Source: Ophiura sarsii | Lineage: Eukaryota; Echinodermata; Ophiuroidea; Amphilepidida; Ophiuridae | Length of the DNA: 64,000 nucleotides | NCBI GenBank assembly: GCA_035610835.1 | Contig: CM069446.1 | Location: forward strand, 5,830,075-5,894,074 | Reading direction: 5' to 3' | In this document: piece after piece, positions 28,501-36,158 of the stretch | Layout: every line of letters starts with the position of its first letter | Numbering within the stretch: the stretch's first letter is position 1 | Notes under the pieces: model-generated | Seen by the model: only the letters and a program-made list of their open reading frames with translations | Databases searched by the model: none | What the model was told of the DNA's origin: nothing | Program-made: the position numbers and the translations under genes

Positions 28501-31102
28501 ATGTACACACACGCAGAGGCCCGACTTCACGGCTCTCCCATTCATAAAATATTTAACCTTTGACCGTGTAGGAAGTGTCCATCCCTGCCAGATGCCTTCA
28601 TTAAGATTATTTGTAAAACTTACTATGATTGGTTGGCTAGAAAAATCGGACAGAGCGAAACAAGACTATCGTTATTTTATCTATCCAATCAAAATGAGCG
28701 TGACCCGAGTCGCGGGATCGATTGTGTAGAGACGGATGTTGACACGGGTAACTAAGATCGGGTTGCTCAACATGAATTTCGTTCGTGCATCAAGCTCCGG
28801 TTTTCGTCGTTTAACACCGTTTTTTGTCAGTGATTTTACAATATTTTATAAGAGAACGTTGGCTTAATATTGCCTGCGTGTACCACTTCTGGTTTGAAGT
28901 TCATATACTGCTGTATTATTGGAAATATTGGACAAAATCGGGGACAAAATATGATACATTTTTCATTTGGACCGCACCATTTTTGTATAGGGGATATTTT
29001 TATTGTATCATTGTTTGGTAAAGTATGTTATTTGTAAAGTTCAAGTTAAGTGGATAAAAAATGAATAAATAAAACTCAAAACCTAGATGGGCAAGATAAA
29101 AAGAATAACCAAGGTTTTTGTTGTATGGTCTGATGTGCGTGTCAATTATTGATCACCATACTGCTCCCCATACACAGAAGTGGTAAAATCCAAATTTACC
29201 ATGCTGGCTATCACAGTGCAGCGGGCCGTGATAGAGTCATGCATTATTCATGTTAGTAGTAACTGTGCATTGACCTGTGCCTTGAGTGTGCACACAGCCG
29301 GTGAGCTTGTATTAATAGTAAACATCTATTATAATGGACAAACAGCCAGAAACCTTTCCATATGTTGCCTCGCATTCCAAATAGTGTAGCTGCACATAAG
29401 GGTATATGTTGTAGATTTGTATGTCAGGGTCACTTTAAACTATCATTGTTGTTGATACTTTGATATCAAAAATGGGTTTAGCTTTGGTGACCAAGTTTCA
29501 TAGTTTATTGTCAGGTTATCTATAAGTTTGACCTCATAATGTGAATTCGTCGCCGTCAATTATAATGTATGAATAAAATAAAAAATTAGTCAAAACAAAA
29601 CTTAATCTATGGCATTGACCGTAACGTCGTAGAGTAAGAATCATATGAATACTTTTGGTCAAATAAAAAACACACACGTCTGATTACGGTTGACTTCACA
29701 CGAGAGCAGTTGGATATGTTGGAAGGAATTCCCAACCAGAAACCGTTTACCTTTACTATGACATTACCATGATGACCTGTCAGGCCTTTCACGCTTATTA
29801 CAACAATGGCCTCTTATTTCTTCTAGTTTCTCTCACAAAAAGCAATTTGTATCAAACATATAATGTAGGTAATTGATAAAGCAACTAATTGGTAGTAAAA
29901 GATTAAACAGGACTGTAAAGGAATTTTGATCAATTTTTTTTTAACAATAAGTCAAGATTATCAAACATGCACTACAAACCTGACGATCAATGTTTGAACA
30001 AACCATTCTTCTATGAACGATAAAACGGAAGCAGTATTTTGTTATTGTATTTAGTGCCTTATATTTAATATGCTGGTTTCACATCTCATCTTCACAAATA
30101 TTATGTTACCCATTACCACACAAGACATTTGATGACATTTGCAGGTCAAAGGACATCCTCGTACCTTTTCAAGAACAATAGTATGATAGTGCTTCCTAGT
30201 AAACCCTAATATAGTCATTGTATCAGGGCTTGATATAACCTAGGACCAGGGGCATTATGTAGCAACTTTAATGTTGACAAGTATTGCTGTTTATTCTATT
30301 ACATCCGACTTTAGGTTAGTAAATATTTCTCAGGTTTGGCTCTTTAAGATTCCATGATTTATGATGAATTGCCCCTTGATCAGAAGGAAGACGTGTGAAT
30401 CAGTGGTTACTTTGGGGAAAAATTAATTAGCTTTTCCCCGCGCTTAATGGGTGCCTTGTTTATAATTATAACACGCCGGAAAAAAACACAAATGAACATT
30501 GTTTAATGTAATAGCTGTATTAGTGTTACATCACAAATTTGAAAATGATAGAGTTTCAAATTAAAATATCTCCATAGCTATTAACCGTCTATCTCCCTGA
30601 CAAAGTTTACAGTTTTGTTAGCAATCAAACTACATAAATGTCAATTTACTTGGTGGCCGGCCTTATATTGTGTATTACAAACACTTACATCTGTAATTAT
30701 AGTTGATTGATACTGTGTATTATCATAATCCCATCCTGCATCACAGGATAGAGTTTCATTGGTATAGTCCGTTGTATTAATTCCTGGATAAAATGATACT
30801 CCGGTTAGATTGTACTTCTCGCATGATTTGTACGGAAACGAAGCTTCAGGATCTGAATTTGGCGGTATGGCTGCATCACGCTTTGCGTCTAAGCATTGTT
30901 TCTCGTCCAAATTCCAATAAGTACAATTAACGCGATTGTCTAATTGTGGAGTGGCGCACCAATGATGAACACCACCTCCAAGAAACACTTGACCTAATTT
31001 ATGCCATGCTCCAGGAAGACTTATGAGGCACAGTAGGAAATAAACTCGTTTTTGGTACGGCCCAAAAGCACCCAAATGTGATAAAATTGTATCAAACTGC
31101 AT
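3227..31102 (-). CDS. Gene A: SLC22 organic cation transporter-like protein, 10 exons
   Basis: Coding exons in transcript order: 30689-31102, 26318-26421, 24661-24815, 23994-24162, 20275-20416, 18018-18100, 11252-11463, 5302-5410, 3782-3991, 3227-3356. They sum to 1728 bases (575 residues plus TAG). Every junction is GT-AG and the frame stays open. Seen: a first membrane segment, a large Cys-rich extracellular loop with four N-glycosylation sequons, the W-YD...STIITD-F-LVCD block, loop motif DWLGRSR after TM2, FIAESARWL after TM6, LFKTP before TM7, AELYPTPVR, and LLPETRG after TM12. This order is characteristic of the SLC22 family, polyspecific plasma-membrane carriers of organic cations, carnitine or anions. 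The substrate cannot be read from sequence. The start is the first ATG of the open frame in exon 1. Length and twelve-helix plan are normal for the family, so the gene looks intact. A 5' non-coding exon further upstream cannot be excluded. Confidence 0.93.
3432..3485. repeat. Hairpin in gene A intron 9
   Basis: ACTCTGCTCGATAGTAATG and its near-exact inverted copy ending at 3485 form a 25-bp stem with a tiny loop. Confidence 0.75.
3782..3991 (-). CDS. Gene A exon 9: TM11 and TM12
   Basis: Residues 463-533. Begins RSAGIGISSAASRIGG, then TM11, TM12 and LLPETRGHNLPET. A nearer CAG (just before GTATCGG) would break the frame; the acceptor used must be TTTAG at 3993-3992. This is confirmed by the 210-base length shared with gene B. 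Confidence 0.92.
4277..4680. mobile_element. hAT-type MITE with exact 8-bp target duplication
   Basis: Ends CAGGCCCGTAACTAGG (left) and the inverted CAGGCCCGTAAGCAGG (right). CGCATAGA is repeated exactly at 4269-4276 and 4681-4688, the 8-bp duplication expected of hAT transposases. The core holds a minisatellite of TTTTTGTACCAATGTACC (about 4347-4485, six copies) and a poly-C run at 4515-4558. It sits in gene A intron 8. Confidence 0.9.
4974..5210. mobile_element. Fold-back MITE, TA target
   Basis: AAGGGATGGCATCCAGATTC is repeated inverted at 5191-5210. The arms extend about 60 bases and include GTACGGATTGAAAACC. TA flanks both ends. It ends about 90 bases from exon 8 of gene A. Confidence 0.8.
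5302..5410 (-). CDS. Gene A exon 8: TM10
   Basis: Residues 427-463. EPGIAVTCIAMLGKF then SIVYVFTAELYPTPV; the AELYPT stretch is strongly conserved in SLC22. Acceptor TTTTAG, donor GTAAGTTG, with a split Arg codon. Confidence 0.92.
5580..5765 (-). mobile_element. hAT-like terminal fragment
   Basis: On the minus strand it begins CAGTGGTTCCCAACCTTTTC, a terminal sequence common to many animal hAT elements, followed by GGGTCGC-rich sequence. The other end is not clear. Confidence 0.55.
5921..6081. mobile_element. Palindromic element
   Basis: Arms of about 73 bases (CAAATAATGAATGTTT...TTCCATTCAAC and its inverse) around a 13-base centre at 5994-6006. The flanks carry repeated GTGCAATAGTAC motifs at 5860-5910 and 6495-6560, so it may be the core of a longer element. 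Confidence 0.75.
6745..7330. repeat. Two diverged direct copies of a GGGGTCAAAGGTCA repeat
   Basis: Units near 6745-7030 and 7035-7330 share GACAAGAAAAAAGTCAA, CTTGGGGTCAAA, GGGTCACTA, CACTCAAAA and GATGATTGTCA in the same order. They contain AGGTCA direct repeats spaced by one base. The region lies in gene A intron 7. Confidence 0.65.
8800..9556. mobile_element. MITE with TAAGGCATGTTCAGACGGGC ends
   Basis: Left end TAAGGCATGTTCAGACGGGC...GGCGTAAATT; the right end is the inverse of TAAAGCTGCGTTCAGACAGG...CGTAAATTCG. The inner parts near each end repeat ACACGG and CCGACCTTA. A related copy is at 44210-44765. Open frames inside are not recognisable proteins. Confidence 0.75.
10149..10426. mobile_element. 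TTAACCCTAAC-ended element carrying a tRNA-like unit
   Basis: Starts TTAACCCTAACA and ends TAAGGGTTAA; TTAA is at 10149-10152 and 10423-10426. Its right half aligns with the 57412-57713 element (CCATTATTTCACA, ACAGGCTGGG). The core is a minus-strand tRNA-like sequence. Confidence 0.7.
10226..10294 (-). ncRNA. tRNA-like pol III unit (Thr-like, not a functional tRNA)
   Basis: On the minus strand TGGCTCACTTGG fits box A and GGTTCAAACCC fits box B. An anticodon-like loop CTTGTAA gives TGT (Thr). TTTTTTTT, a pol III stop, follows about 25 bases after the 3' end. The acceptor and T stems do not pair well, so it is probably a SINE-type head. Confidence 0.6.
10967..11225. mobile_element. TTAA MITE, CACTTTCCACGCGGC family, copy 1
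   Basis: Terminal inverted repeats CACTTTCCACGCGGC flanked by TTAA at 10963-10966 and 11226-11229. It ends 26 bases from exon 7 of gene A. Other copies: 21078-21316, 42580-42823, 52593-52834, and a fragment at 53517-53690. The TTAA target points to a piggyBac-type transposase in trans. Confidence 0.88.
11252..11463 (-). CDS. Gene A exon 7: TM7, TM8, TM9
   Basis: Residues 356-427. The stretch SLVYYGISLNIPNLGTN is typical of SLC22 TM7. Two further helices are joined by HFGGRKLN, the second-half counterpart of the basic loop motif. Donor GTAGGTTC splits a codon after its first base. Confidence 0.92.
11578..12452. mobile_element. Element with about 240-bp terminal inverted repeats
   Basis: ACATGGAAAAAAGTATCGCA at 11579 is inverted at the right end (12433-12452). 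The arms continue through CCATGGTGTGATATTAAGGA and GATTACGTCACAAACT. The inner part (11850-12230) holds GGTCAAAGGTCA tracts. No transposase frame was seen. Confidence 0.8.
13742..14208. mobile_element. Element X, copy 1
   Basis: 467 bases, begins GGGAGCACAG and ends GTGCTCCC as short inverted ends. Copy 2 at 15245-15711 has the same length and only a few substitutions. The 76-codon frame it contains has no recognisable motif. Confidence 0.75.
14211..14724. repeat. Unit Y, copy 1 of a tandem pair
   Basis: Starts ATAGAGTACAAATTTGCTC and ends CCTGGCGCT. It is repeated directly at 14725-15243 with almost no changes apart from the length of a C run (9 against about 14). Confidence 0.85.
14725..15243. 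repeat. Unit Y, copy 2
   Basis: Second tandem copy of the 14211-14724 unit. The near identity means a recent duplication or an assembly duplication. Confidence 0.85.
15245..15711. mobile_element. Element X, copy 2
   Basis: Direct copy of 13742-14208 with the same ends. X, Y, Y, X all lie in one orientation. Confidence 0.75.
15945..16175 (+). pseudogene. LINE (non-LTR retrotransposon) reverse-transcriptase C-terminal relic
   Basis: One frame reads DHALSLPPARNCYLDRSF and then IHTAVPLWNS. After a one-base shift near 16067 another reads NVVGNIQEKG then LQSFKCRVTRH. The order -RSFI-A-LWNS...SFK-R- is typical of the end of LINE ORF2. A single frameshift and missing upstream domains make it dead. 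Clade not assigned. Confidence 0.7.
17326..17826. mobile_element. TTAA MITE, AGGGGCAC family
   Basis: Ends AGGGGCAC/GTGCCCCT flanked by TTAA at 17322-17325 and 17827-17830. It contains an A run of about 20 at 17424. A second, interrupted copy lies at 19230-20150. It is in gene A intron 6. Confidence 0.8.
18018..18100 (-). CDS. Gene A exon 6: loop before TM7
   Basis: Residues 329-356. KPEGQ then GLFKTPYLAFKT, the LFKTP motif that precedes TM7, ending LMWNW with the last Trp split by the intron. Acceptor TACAG, donor GTAAGTG. Confidence 0.92.
19230..20150. mobile_element. Second copy of the 17326-17826 element, split by an insertion
   Basis: GATTTCTC, TTCGAAGGTATATTAGTGC-like sequence and GATCATGACT match 17.3-17.5 kb up to 19421. 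From 19909 ACAAGCCATGGGTGGTCTTC continues the match to about 20130. The gap is exactly the 19425-19908 element. Confidence 0.8.
19425..19908. mobile_element. Nested MITE with GGGAGCAGTTCCATTT ends
   Basis: GGGAGCAGTTCCATTT and ACGCGATAAA at the left are inverted at the right end. TAA is repeated at 19422-19424 and 19909-19911. The interior repeats ATCGGGGCCTGAT and CGCGATAAA palindromically. Confidence 0.85.
20275..20416 (-). CDS. Gene A exon 5: intracellular loop
   Basis: Residues 281-328. FIAESARWL matches the SLC22 PESPRWL-type signature, with Ala in place of Pro at the fourth residue from Trp. A Lys/Glu-rich amphipathic cytoplasmic segment follows and ends KAQQ in phase 0. Confidence 0.92.
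21010..21560 (+). repeat. LINE 3'-UTR-like sequence, interrupted
   Basis: CGACTCTTGAAAATATTGAC, GGAAGCTTGTTCCAAATC and GCAAAAGCCCGATGTCC resemble the 3' untranslated ends of some animal LINEs, recognised by style only. A TTAA MITE (21078-21316) splits it. Confidence 0.4.
21078..21316. mobile_element. TTAA MITE, CACTTTCCACGCGGC family, copy 2
   Basis: CACTTTCCACGCGGC and its inverse, with TTAA at 21074-21077 and 21317-21320. Inserted in the LINE-like repeat; removing it restores a continuous ATATTTAACGGAAGC. Confidence 0.88.
21590..21772. mobile_element. Right-end fragment of the CAGTGGCGTAAC-type element
   Basis: ATGCGCGCATAGCGCGCGA and CTAGCTACGCCACTG at the end match parts of the 49078-49839 element. 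Confidence 0.6.
21892..22502. mobile_element. Element with about 235-bp inverted arms
   Basis: AAAGGGTTCAACAAAAGAAA at 21892 is inverted at 22483-22502. The arms stay almost identical to GAAGATTTGG/TTCTTCTCGTGC near the centre (22125-22277). The matching open frames on both strands are just the arms and are not genes. Confidence 0.85.
22909..22953. repeat. Poly-C tract
   Basis: About 45 bases, nearly all C. Other runs lie at 4515-4558, 45123-45146, 47221-47240, 53461-53480, 54931-54952 and 57495-57514. Confidence 0.95.
23325..23971. mobile_element. Fold-back element next to gene A exon 4
   Basis: AAAATGTATCCACTTTTTCG and GAAACTGCATCATTTTTTAT-type sequence at the left recur inverted at 23780-23971 (CCTCGAAAAAAGTGGATACT). 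Arms are about 190-210 bases, moderately diverged. Confidence 0.75.
23994..24162 (-). CDS. Gene A exon 4: TM5 and TM6
   Basis: Residues 225-281. Begins TEFVGPSKRT, a conserved cytoplasmic stretch, then two hydrophobic helices separated by RNWR. The donor at 23993 is only 22 bases from the end of a large fold-back repeat (23325-23971). Confidence 0.93.
24661..24815 (-). CDS. Gene A exon 3: MFS loop motif, TM3, TM4
   Basis: Residues 173-225. Starts LGRSRTM, the basic loop that follows TM2 in major facilitators, then two hydrophobic helices ending PAYIIG. Acceptor TTTCAG, donor GTGAGT; the terminal Gly codon is split G|GT. Confidence 0.93.
25438..25765. mobile_element. Palindrome-array element, copy 1 (complete)
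   Basis: Ends GGAAAAGTGTACTTTAGGTC and its inverse, about 24 bases each. Between them are about seven CCAGTATCG/CGATACTGG palindromes or halves, with spacers that are themselves partly palindromic (AACACAAATTGTGTT type). No protein frame. In gene A intron 2. Confidence 0.85.
25870..26010 (+). repeat. Single-copy relative of the 37-kb minisatellite and its flank
   Basis: TTTGCATGTGACAAAAAT followed by one degenerate unit (AATTCAAATGAGACAACTCC...ACTGAACATGCTGAAC) parallels 36960-37100, where the unit is amplified. Confidence 0.6.
26318..26421 (-). CDS. Gene A exon 2: TM2
   Basis: Residues 139-173. Begins FNLVCDNGK, completing the SLC22 block started at the end of exon 1, then TM2 (QSVFFAGNLAGSIVFGVMAD). 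The acceptor is ATAG before 26421. The donor GTAAGTA splits a Trp codon (TG|G). Confidence 0.93.
26576..27536. mobile_element. Palindrome-array element, copy 2, interrupted
   Basis: Left end AAAAAGTGTACTTTAGGTCC at 26576; right end the inverse of GGAAAACGCGTAGTTTAGAT at 27536. CCAGTATCG palindromes fill 26600-26770 and 27345-27500. The middle (26790-27340) is foreign and includes CCTGAAGAAGTCAG near 26950, a type seen in other retroelement tails. Confidence 0.7.
27540..30420. other. Gene A intron 1, no feature recognised
   Basis: AT-rich intron sequence. I see no reliable coding frame, RNA gene or clear inverted repeat. Short open frames here lack codon structure or motifs. Confidence 0.5.
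30425..30688 (-). repeat. Intron 1 block shared by genes A and B
   Basis: Matches 48060-48316 almost base for base next to the donor (GTTTTGTTAGCAATCAAACT, CTCCATAGCTATTAACCG). It includes the start of a LINE fragment (APIKRR-type codons), which in gene B continues to 47800. Confidence 0.85.
30689..31102 (-). CDS. Gene A exon 1: TM1 and extracellular loop 1
   Basis: Codes residues 1-138. The first ATG is at 31102-31100; the frame is open further upstream but has no earlier ATG. It holds TM1 (YFLLCLISLPGAW region) and the long loop with sequons NCT, NLT, NTT and NET and several cysteines. It ends in phase 0 after ITD, before donor GTAAGTGT at 30688-30681. Confidence 0.93.
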
Positions 31103-31537
31103 CCTCACGTATGCCCGAAGGTTCAAGAGCTGTTTAAATAAACGTTTCAACCCCTCCTAATATTCAAATTGTCATCAGTGACAAGCCGGGCCTAGCTGCA
31201 AACTACCAGCGCATGACCAGTGCGGCAAGGTGACATCACACGCAAAGCTTAGATGATATTTGAAAGCGTCAACATTAGTCAATCAATTTGATTTCAATAC
31301 AGTAGAATCATAGGATGCACTGAGAAGTGAAATTATAACAATCACTGCATGCCAAGGTTATTCCAGCGTTTCAGTCACTGTAGTCGCGCATGAAATAATT
31401 ATTACAATACGGTTTAAGGTCATAGTGTGAGGGTGCACGCGACTTACAAGAGTCAGGTTATACAAACTTCATGTGCAAATAATAAATTGAGCATCAAGCA
31501 ACTGAAGGGACATTTTTATACTTGTTAGGTTCCTACC
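31103..31537. other. Upstream of gene A; no clear promoter
   Basis: Presumed 5' flank or 5' UTR of gene A. No convincing TATA box or CpG-rich block is visible, and it has no similarity to the sequence upstream of gene B. Confidence 0.4.
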
Positions 31538-31690
31538 CGGGGGGGGGGGGGGGTACTCGGATTTGGTTTTGGTCGGGGGGTGTGGCTGGAGATTTAAAAC
31601 CCCTACCCATTTCTAAGGGTGATATTTGAAAAAACTGGTACCCATTTCTAAGGGTTTCGCTTCATTATAGACCCAATTTGCGCATTTTTT
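31538..31690. mobile_element. Half copy of the 32307-32668 element
   Basis: CCCGGGGG...TACTCGGATTTGG, then GGAGATTTAAAACCC and TACCCATTTCTAAGGG match the left part of the complete copy 770 bases away. Confidence 0.75.
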
Positions 31691-31989
31691 AGCACACTTT
31701 GTTTACAACATTCAACTTGGGATTTGATTTGATTTGTAACATAACAACCCCGGGATAACAACCGAACAAGTGTACAACCACATCATTGTATTCAATCAGT
31801 TCATTCTGTTATACAGGTGAGACAAATTCGTTACGTTAGTACGATTATGTTGAATAAATACATAAGAATATAATAATCGTTTTACTAGCATGATTAGCAT
31901 GATTAGTGTACATTATACCTGTAAATGGCGGGGAAATGATTGTTGTTCTAAATTATTTTCTTTTAATCTTACGGTATACAACCATCTTA

Positions 31990-32030
31990 AGGATCGGTTT
32001 CGTTTCGTTCCGTTTCGTTTCGTTTCGTTT
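31990..32030 (+). repeat. GTTTC microsatellite
   Basis: TTTCGTTTCGTTCCGTTTCG followed by further TTTCG units, about seven pentamers. Confidence 0.85.
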
Positions 32031-32306
32031 CAAACCTTTCTCGTGCATTCCACTAAACTAATCGAAATCCTGTCAAAGTTGTATACGATTGAATTTTAGG
32101 CGCTTAGATCAATACAATAAGTTGGGGTTATTTTCTTTATTTATCTTTTTTGAAATGTTTTGAAAATGCTTTACACGTTTAAATTTCTTTTAAATACATT
32201 TTTGTCCTACATTTGGTAAAAATCACCAACATTTTCAAAACAAAAAAACACCTGACCGATCCTACCTGAGTAGAACAGGGTTTCTTTTTCGTCGACTTTA
32301 ATTAAA

Positions 32307-32668
32307 CCCGGGGGGGTACTCGGATTTGGTTTGGTCGGGGGTATGCCGCTGGAGATTCAAAACCCATACCCATTTTTAGGGGTGATTTTGGAAAAATCGG
32401 TACCCATTTTTAGGGGTTTTGCTTCATTTTAGACCAAATTTTCGCAAATTATCGGGAAAATATACCTAATTTTTGCAAATTTTCGCGAAAATAGACGAAA
32501 ATTTCGCGAAAATAGACCCATTTGTAAAAAGTGAGCCCATTATTAGGGATTTCCAGCACAAAATCATACCCCATGTTTAGGGATTTTGTGCCCAAAAAGC
32601 TACCCATTAGAGCGGCACACCCCCGTATACCGTCTTGGGTGAGTACCCCCCCCCCCCCTTTCCCCGGG
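32307..32668. mobile_element. hAT-type MITE with exact 8-bp duplication
   Basis: Ends CCCGGGGGGGTACTC and GAGTACC...CCCCGGG. TAATTAAA is repeated exactly at 32299-32306 and 32669-32676. The interior repeats TACCCATTTTTAGGG and TTTTCGC(G/A)AAA. Intergenic between genes A and B. Confidence 0.85.
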
Positions 32669-33077
32669 TAATTAAACGTATGTGTAGCCAGATGTGTGAA
32701 AGTAGCCTTCTATAGACATTTTCTATTGGTTAGAGCCCATTTGCATAACGTTGCAAAGTGGGGAGTGCTTGGCGGGGTTTTCAAACATTGACCGATATCT
32801 TGTCGTTACAGACACACGCAGCTAGTTTATTCTCCACCGTTTTGGATTTCAATTTTTCATTTTATCGAGATTTACTTCACTCATGAATGTTAATCAAATA
32901 TCTGTCAGTATACCAGTACCCTACTGAGGTATTAAGAATGATTATTGTTTGCTGAATTATACATTAGAACTAATTATACAGATGTTTTGAAACGGAAAAG
33001 GGTGAGGTATTTTTTTGTTCACAAGCTTATAGTATACAAAGGGATCAACCCGTTGTCGAAAATCAACAAGATAAGAT

Positions 33078-33370
33078 AGTAGGTGAGCTTTTTATATAAG
33101 TGTTATACTGTTAGTATTATCCACCAGGTTTTTTCTATTCGCTAATGTGCTACAGAATATGCTTATGCAATTTCTCCGATAATTATGGTTGACATGTTCT
33201 CGTAATGGATGTATGTGATAGTTGTTTAGCAAAGTTAAAGACATCGATTAACTAGGTGAGCTTTTTATATAATTGTAATAATTCGGATTATCCACCGGAT
33301 ATTTTCTATGAATTGCTACTGTGCCACATAATGCTAATTCAATGTGATAATCATGTATGACATGACTGTG
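33078..33370 (+). repeat. Two diverged direct repeats of about 175 bp
   Basis: AGGTGAGCTTTTTATATAA occurs near 33081 and 33254. Each is followed by ATTATCCACC, TTTTCTAT, GCTAC/GCTAATGTGC and GATAAT in the same order. Function unknown. Confidence 0.65.
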
Positions 33371-33399
33371 CAGGTTAGAAACGGGCGTGAAAGGCTGAA

Positions 33400-34367
33400 A
33401 GCTACGAGTATTTATTTTAATTCTTTATTTTTTCATTTATCACTGGGCTATAAACAAGCTTGTTACACGCTTGGTCAGAAGGTGTTTTTTTGTTTTAACT
33501 GAATATTACTACTGGACTGTGTGTGTGTGTGGTTTAACTTTGAGTACGTCATATTCACTTTAATCATCAATCTCACTGTGGATAATTATCATGATCACAA
33601 GTCTTGAGATTAACTTGATTCCGTTTCATCTCAGTTTTGCTACTGAGCTTTTATATATCAGCCTTAACTTATCGTTTTATTTCATTATTCCGTTTAGGTC
33701 TAGGTTAATTTGCACCAATTTTGGAAACAGATTTTCTCAATGTTACCGTGGGCTTTCCCCTTAGAGTCATATAAAACTAAATGTTGCATGTTCAACATCA
33801 TACAACAAAATGTATGTTTTTTGTTACGGACTCTCTGGTCCTAAGTTCCTAACAATTCATCTGTTATGTCGTGATTTTACGGAGGGCTTGTCAAAATAAA
33901 GTGATATGACAAGGGACTTTATTCAACACACCAGAAAACCACATACCGGAGACATGGATAAATATTTACATGTTTTTATTGATATTAAAAATAGCAATTT
34001 ATGTGAATGGAATAAATCTAATGACTACTTACTAGCGCATACCAAAACTCGTCCATTAAGACACGACAAAAGGGCAAATACCGTTTTTCCAATAACAAAG
34101 CTTTTTTCCCTCGAACCATAACCCTACATGTAGCCCTAACCTAAGCAATATTTTACCATTTTACCAAATTATCAGTCAGCTCCAGAACGAGCCCGTTTCA
34201 TTTTAGGGCGCTTAAAATGTACGGGTGTACCCATCAATGTGAGCAATAATTGTCTTTTCGCTTTTCAACCCTAATATATTTGCATAAAAAATAACATCTT
34301 AGAAAATTGAGGTCAGCCTAGGTCCGATGATTTCATCTCCTTTGAGACGAGGCGCATTTACACCATT
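33400..34367. other. Intergenic, nothing recognised
   Basis: AT-rich sequence without a supported gene or clear repeat. The short open frame at 33906-34121 has no motif. Confidence 0.5.
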
Positions 34368-34910
34368 TTAATCATTTTTGGGTAAGAGGTAAACGTTAAA
34401 TATGTAAGTATTGAGGTAGTATACAGAGATGATTTTTTTAAAGATTATCGCAGAGATAAGAGAGTTATCTTTTGGTTGAAAATCGGCAAAGGAGGATTTT
34501 GTTTCATTCTTGAAAATGGCTGTGACGAGAGGCCGTTCCCTTGGAACCGTAGTCCCGTTCCTAAGCCCGTCCTCTAATGAAATATCGAACTTATTCGTCA
34601 CCCAGCATAAGACTGTTGTCCTTCGCCGTGTAAAAACTGACGGTAGTGCGTCACTTAATAGCACAACCTCAAGCTGAACGCGCTCCCATTTAAGAGCAGA
34701 CTGGTTATATAGATTTGACGTCGGTTTCACGACGTTGTATAATGGGTACCCCTTAACAGTTGGGGTATAAAGGTTTTTTAACGTCAGGGGGCTTGTTTTA
34801 ATGTTGTAGCCCAATAATGTCAAACACGTTATATCAATAAAGAACGTTATTACAATGCATGTACAATGTAACACCAAACTCCCGACGTCATTAAACGTTA
34901 ATATCATCAA
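34368..34910 (-). other. 180-codon open frame, unrecognised
   Basis: The longest uninterrupted frame outside the transporter exons. It has one hydrophobic stretch near the N terminus and Ile/Tyr-rich ends, with no family motif. Local sequence is rich in ACGT/GACGTC motifs. It could be chance or part of a mobile element next to the 35015 element. Confidence 0.2.
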
Positions 34911-35014
34911 ACCAATGTCGCACCGGCGTCAAATTTGCAACGTTGCTCACTAGCTTGGTCAAGGTGGTCAAAACACACTCAGATTTCAACATTTGGGATG
35001 TAATATATAATAGA

Positions 35015-36101
35015 GAAAAGTGTACTTTAGGTCCCAAATTCTGGACTGTACTAGTATCGTCCGATACTGGAACACACAGCATTGTCCGTTATCGTTTAGT
35101 AGGTGTACATACTGCAATTTCATTGGTTAACACATATGAAATATGTAACCGCGTTACCATCATTTACGCGGTATGATCGGTAAGATATTACGTGTAAAGC
35201 AATTGCTTGCGTCTGTGGAAGAGTTGCTAAAAATACGACACGTAAATAATAAACAAATAGATTGGCGGATGAGTTAAACGCAACTGAGTCGGTTTGTGTT
35301 ACATTCTGAGGCCGAAATAAACCGCAGGTTTAATCCACGCCGAAAAATAAATGACTTGCAAACCACATAACCGGTCGTGTTTTTCGCGCTGATTTTATGG
35401 ACAGAGGTGACGGCGCAGAGCCTGTTAACGGGTTGTTAACTCGGTGGAATTTACGGAAGTAGGAAGGGAAGAGAATTCGACGCCTTGATTGGAAGGAGTT
35501 TCATTCCTCCGGGGCCTTTTGTTGGACTAAACGATGAATTCGTTATCCCCTGCATGTTCACACAATACGGAAAAATACCTATGGTTTGTATTTTTCCGTA
35601 TTGTGTGAACATGCAGAGGATAAATAACAATACTGGTACAAGATCAGTCAGTGTTCTCCGATACTGGTATATATAGAGTTAACAACAAAATTGTGTACCA
35701 GTATCGTTCAATCATGGGACAAATCTCACAGGTATCACGTGTACCAGGTACTGGAACACAATTTTGTGTTCCAGTATCGACCGATACTGGAACAGTAAAA
35801 TCGTACTAGTATCGACCGATGCTGGCAACTTTTATGTTCCAGTATTGAACGATACTATACTAGTATCAGGGACCTCAGGTACACTTTGAAAAGGCTTCTA
35901 TGTTCCAGTATCGGATGATACTGGTACACATGTTACCAGTGTAATTTGTTCCAGTATTGAACAATACTGGTAGGCCTACATAATTTTGTTCTAGTATCGT
36001 CCGATACTAGTACATTAACACTGACTTTGTACACTGACGATGTTCTAGTATCGTCCGATACTAGTACAGTCCAGCATCTGGGACCTAAAGTACACTTTTC
36101 C
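35015..36101. mobile_element. Palindrome-array element, copy 3 (longest)
   Basis: Left end GAAAAGTGTACTTTAGGTCC at 35015; the inverse ends at 36101. Palindromes CCAGTATCG-NN-CGATACTGG fill 35630-36070 with at least ten half-units. An internal GGTACACTTTG near 35880 hints at a second element end, so it may be two elements merged. It ends 57 bases from the gene B stop codon. Confidence 0.75.
35541..35625. repeat. Strong hairpin inside element copy 3
   Basis: CATGTTCACACAATACGGAA and its exact inverse, continuing to ATCCCCTGCATG/CATGCAGAGGAT, give a stem of about 35 bp with a short loop at 35581-35590. Confidence 0.85.
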
Positions 36102-36158
36102 TACATATTTCCCCCATGATCACGTAATTGACGTATATGAACTGCATTGCGGCTTATT

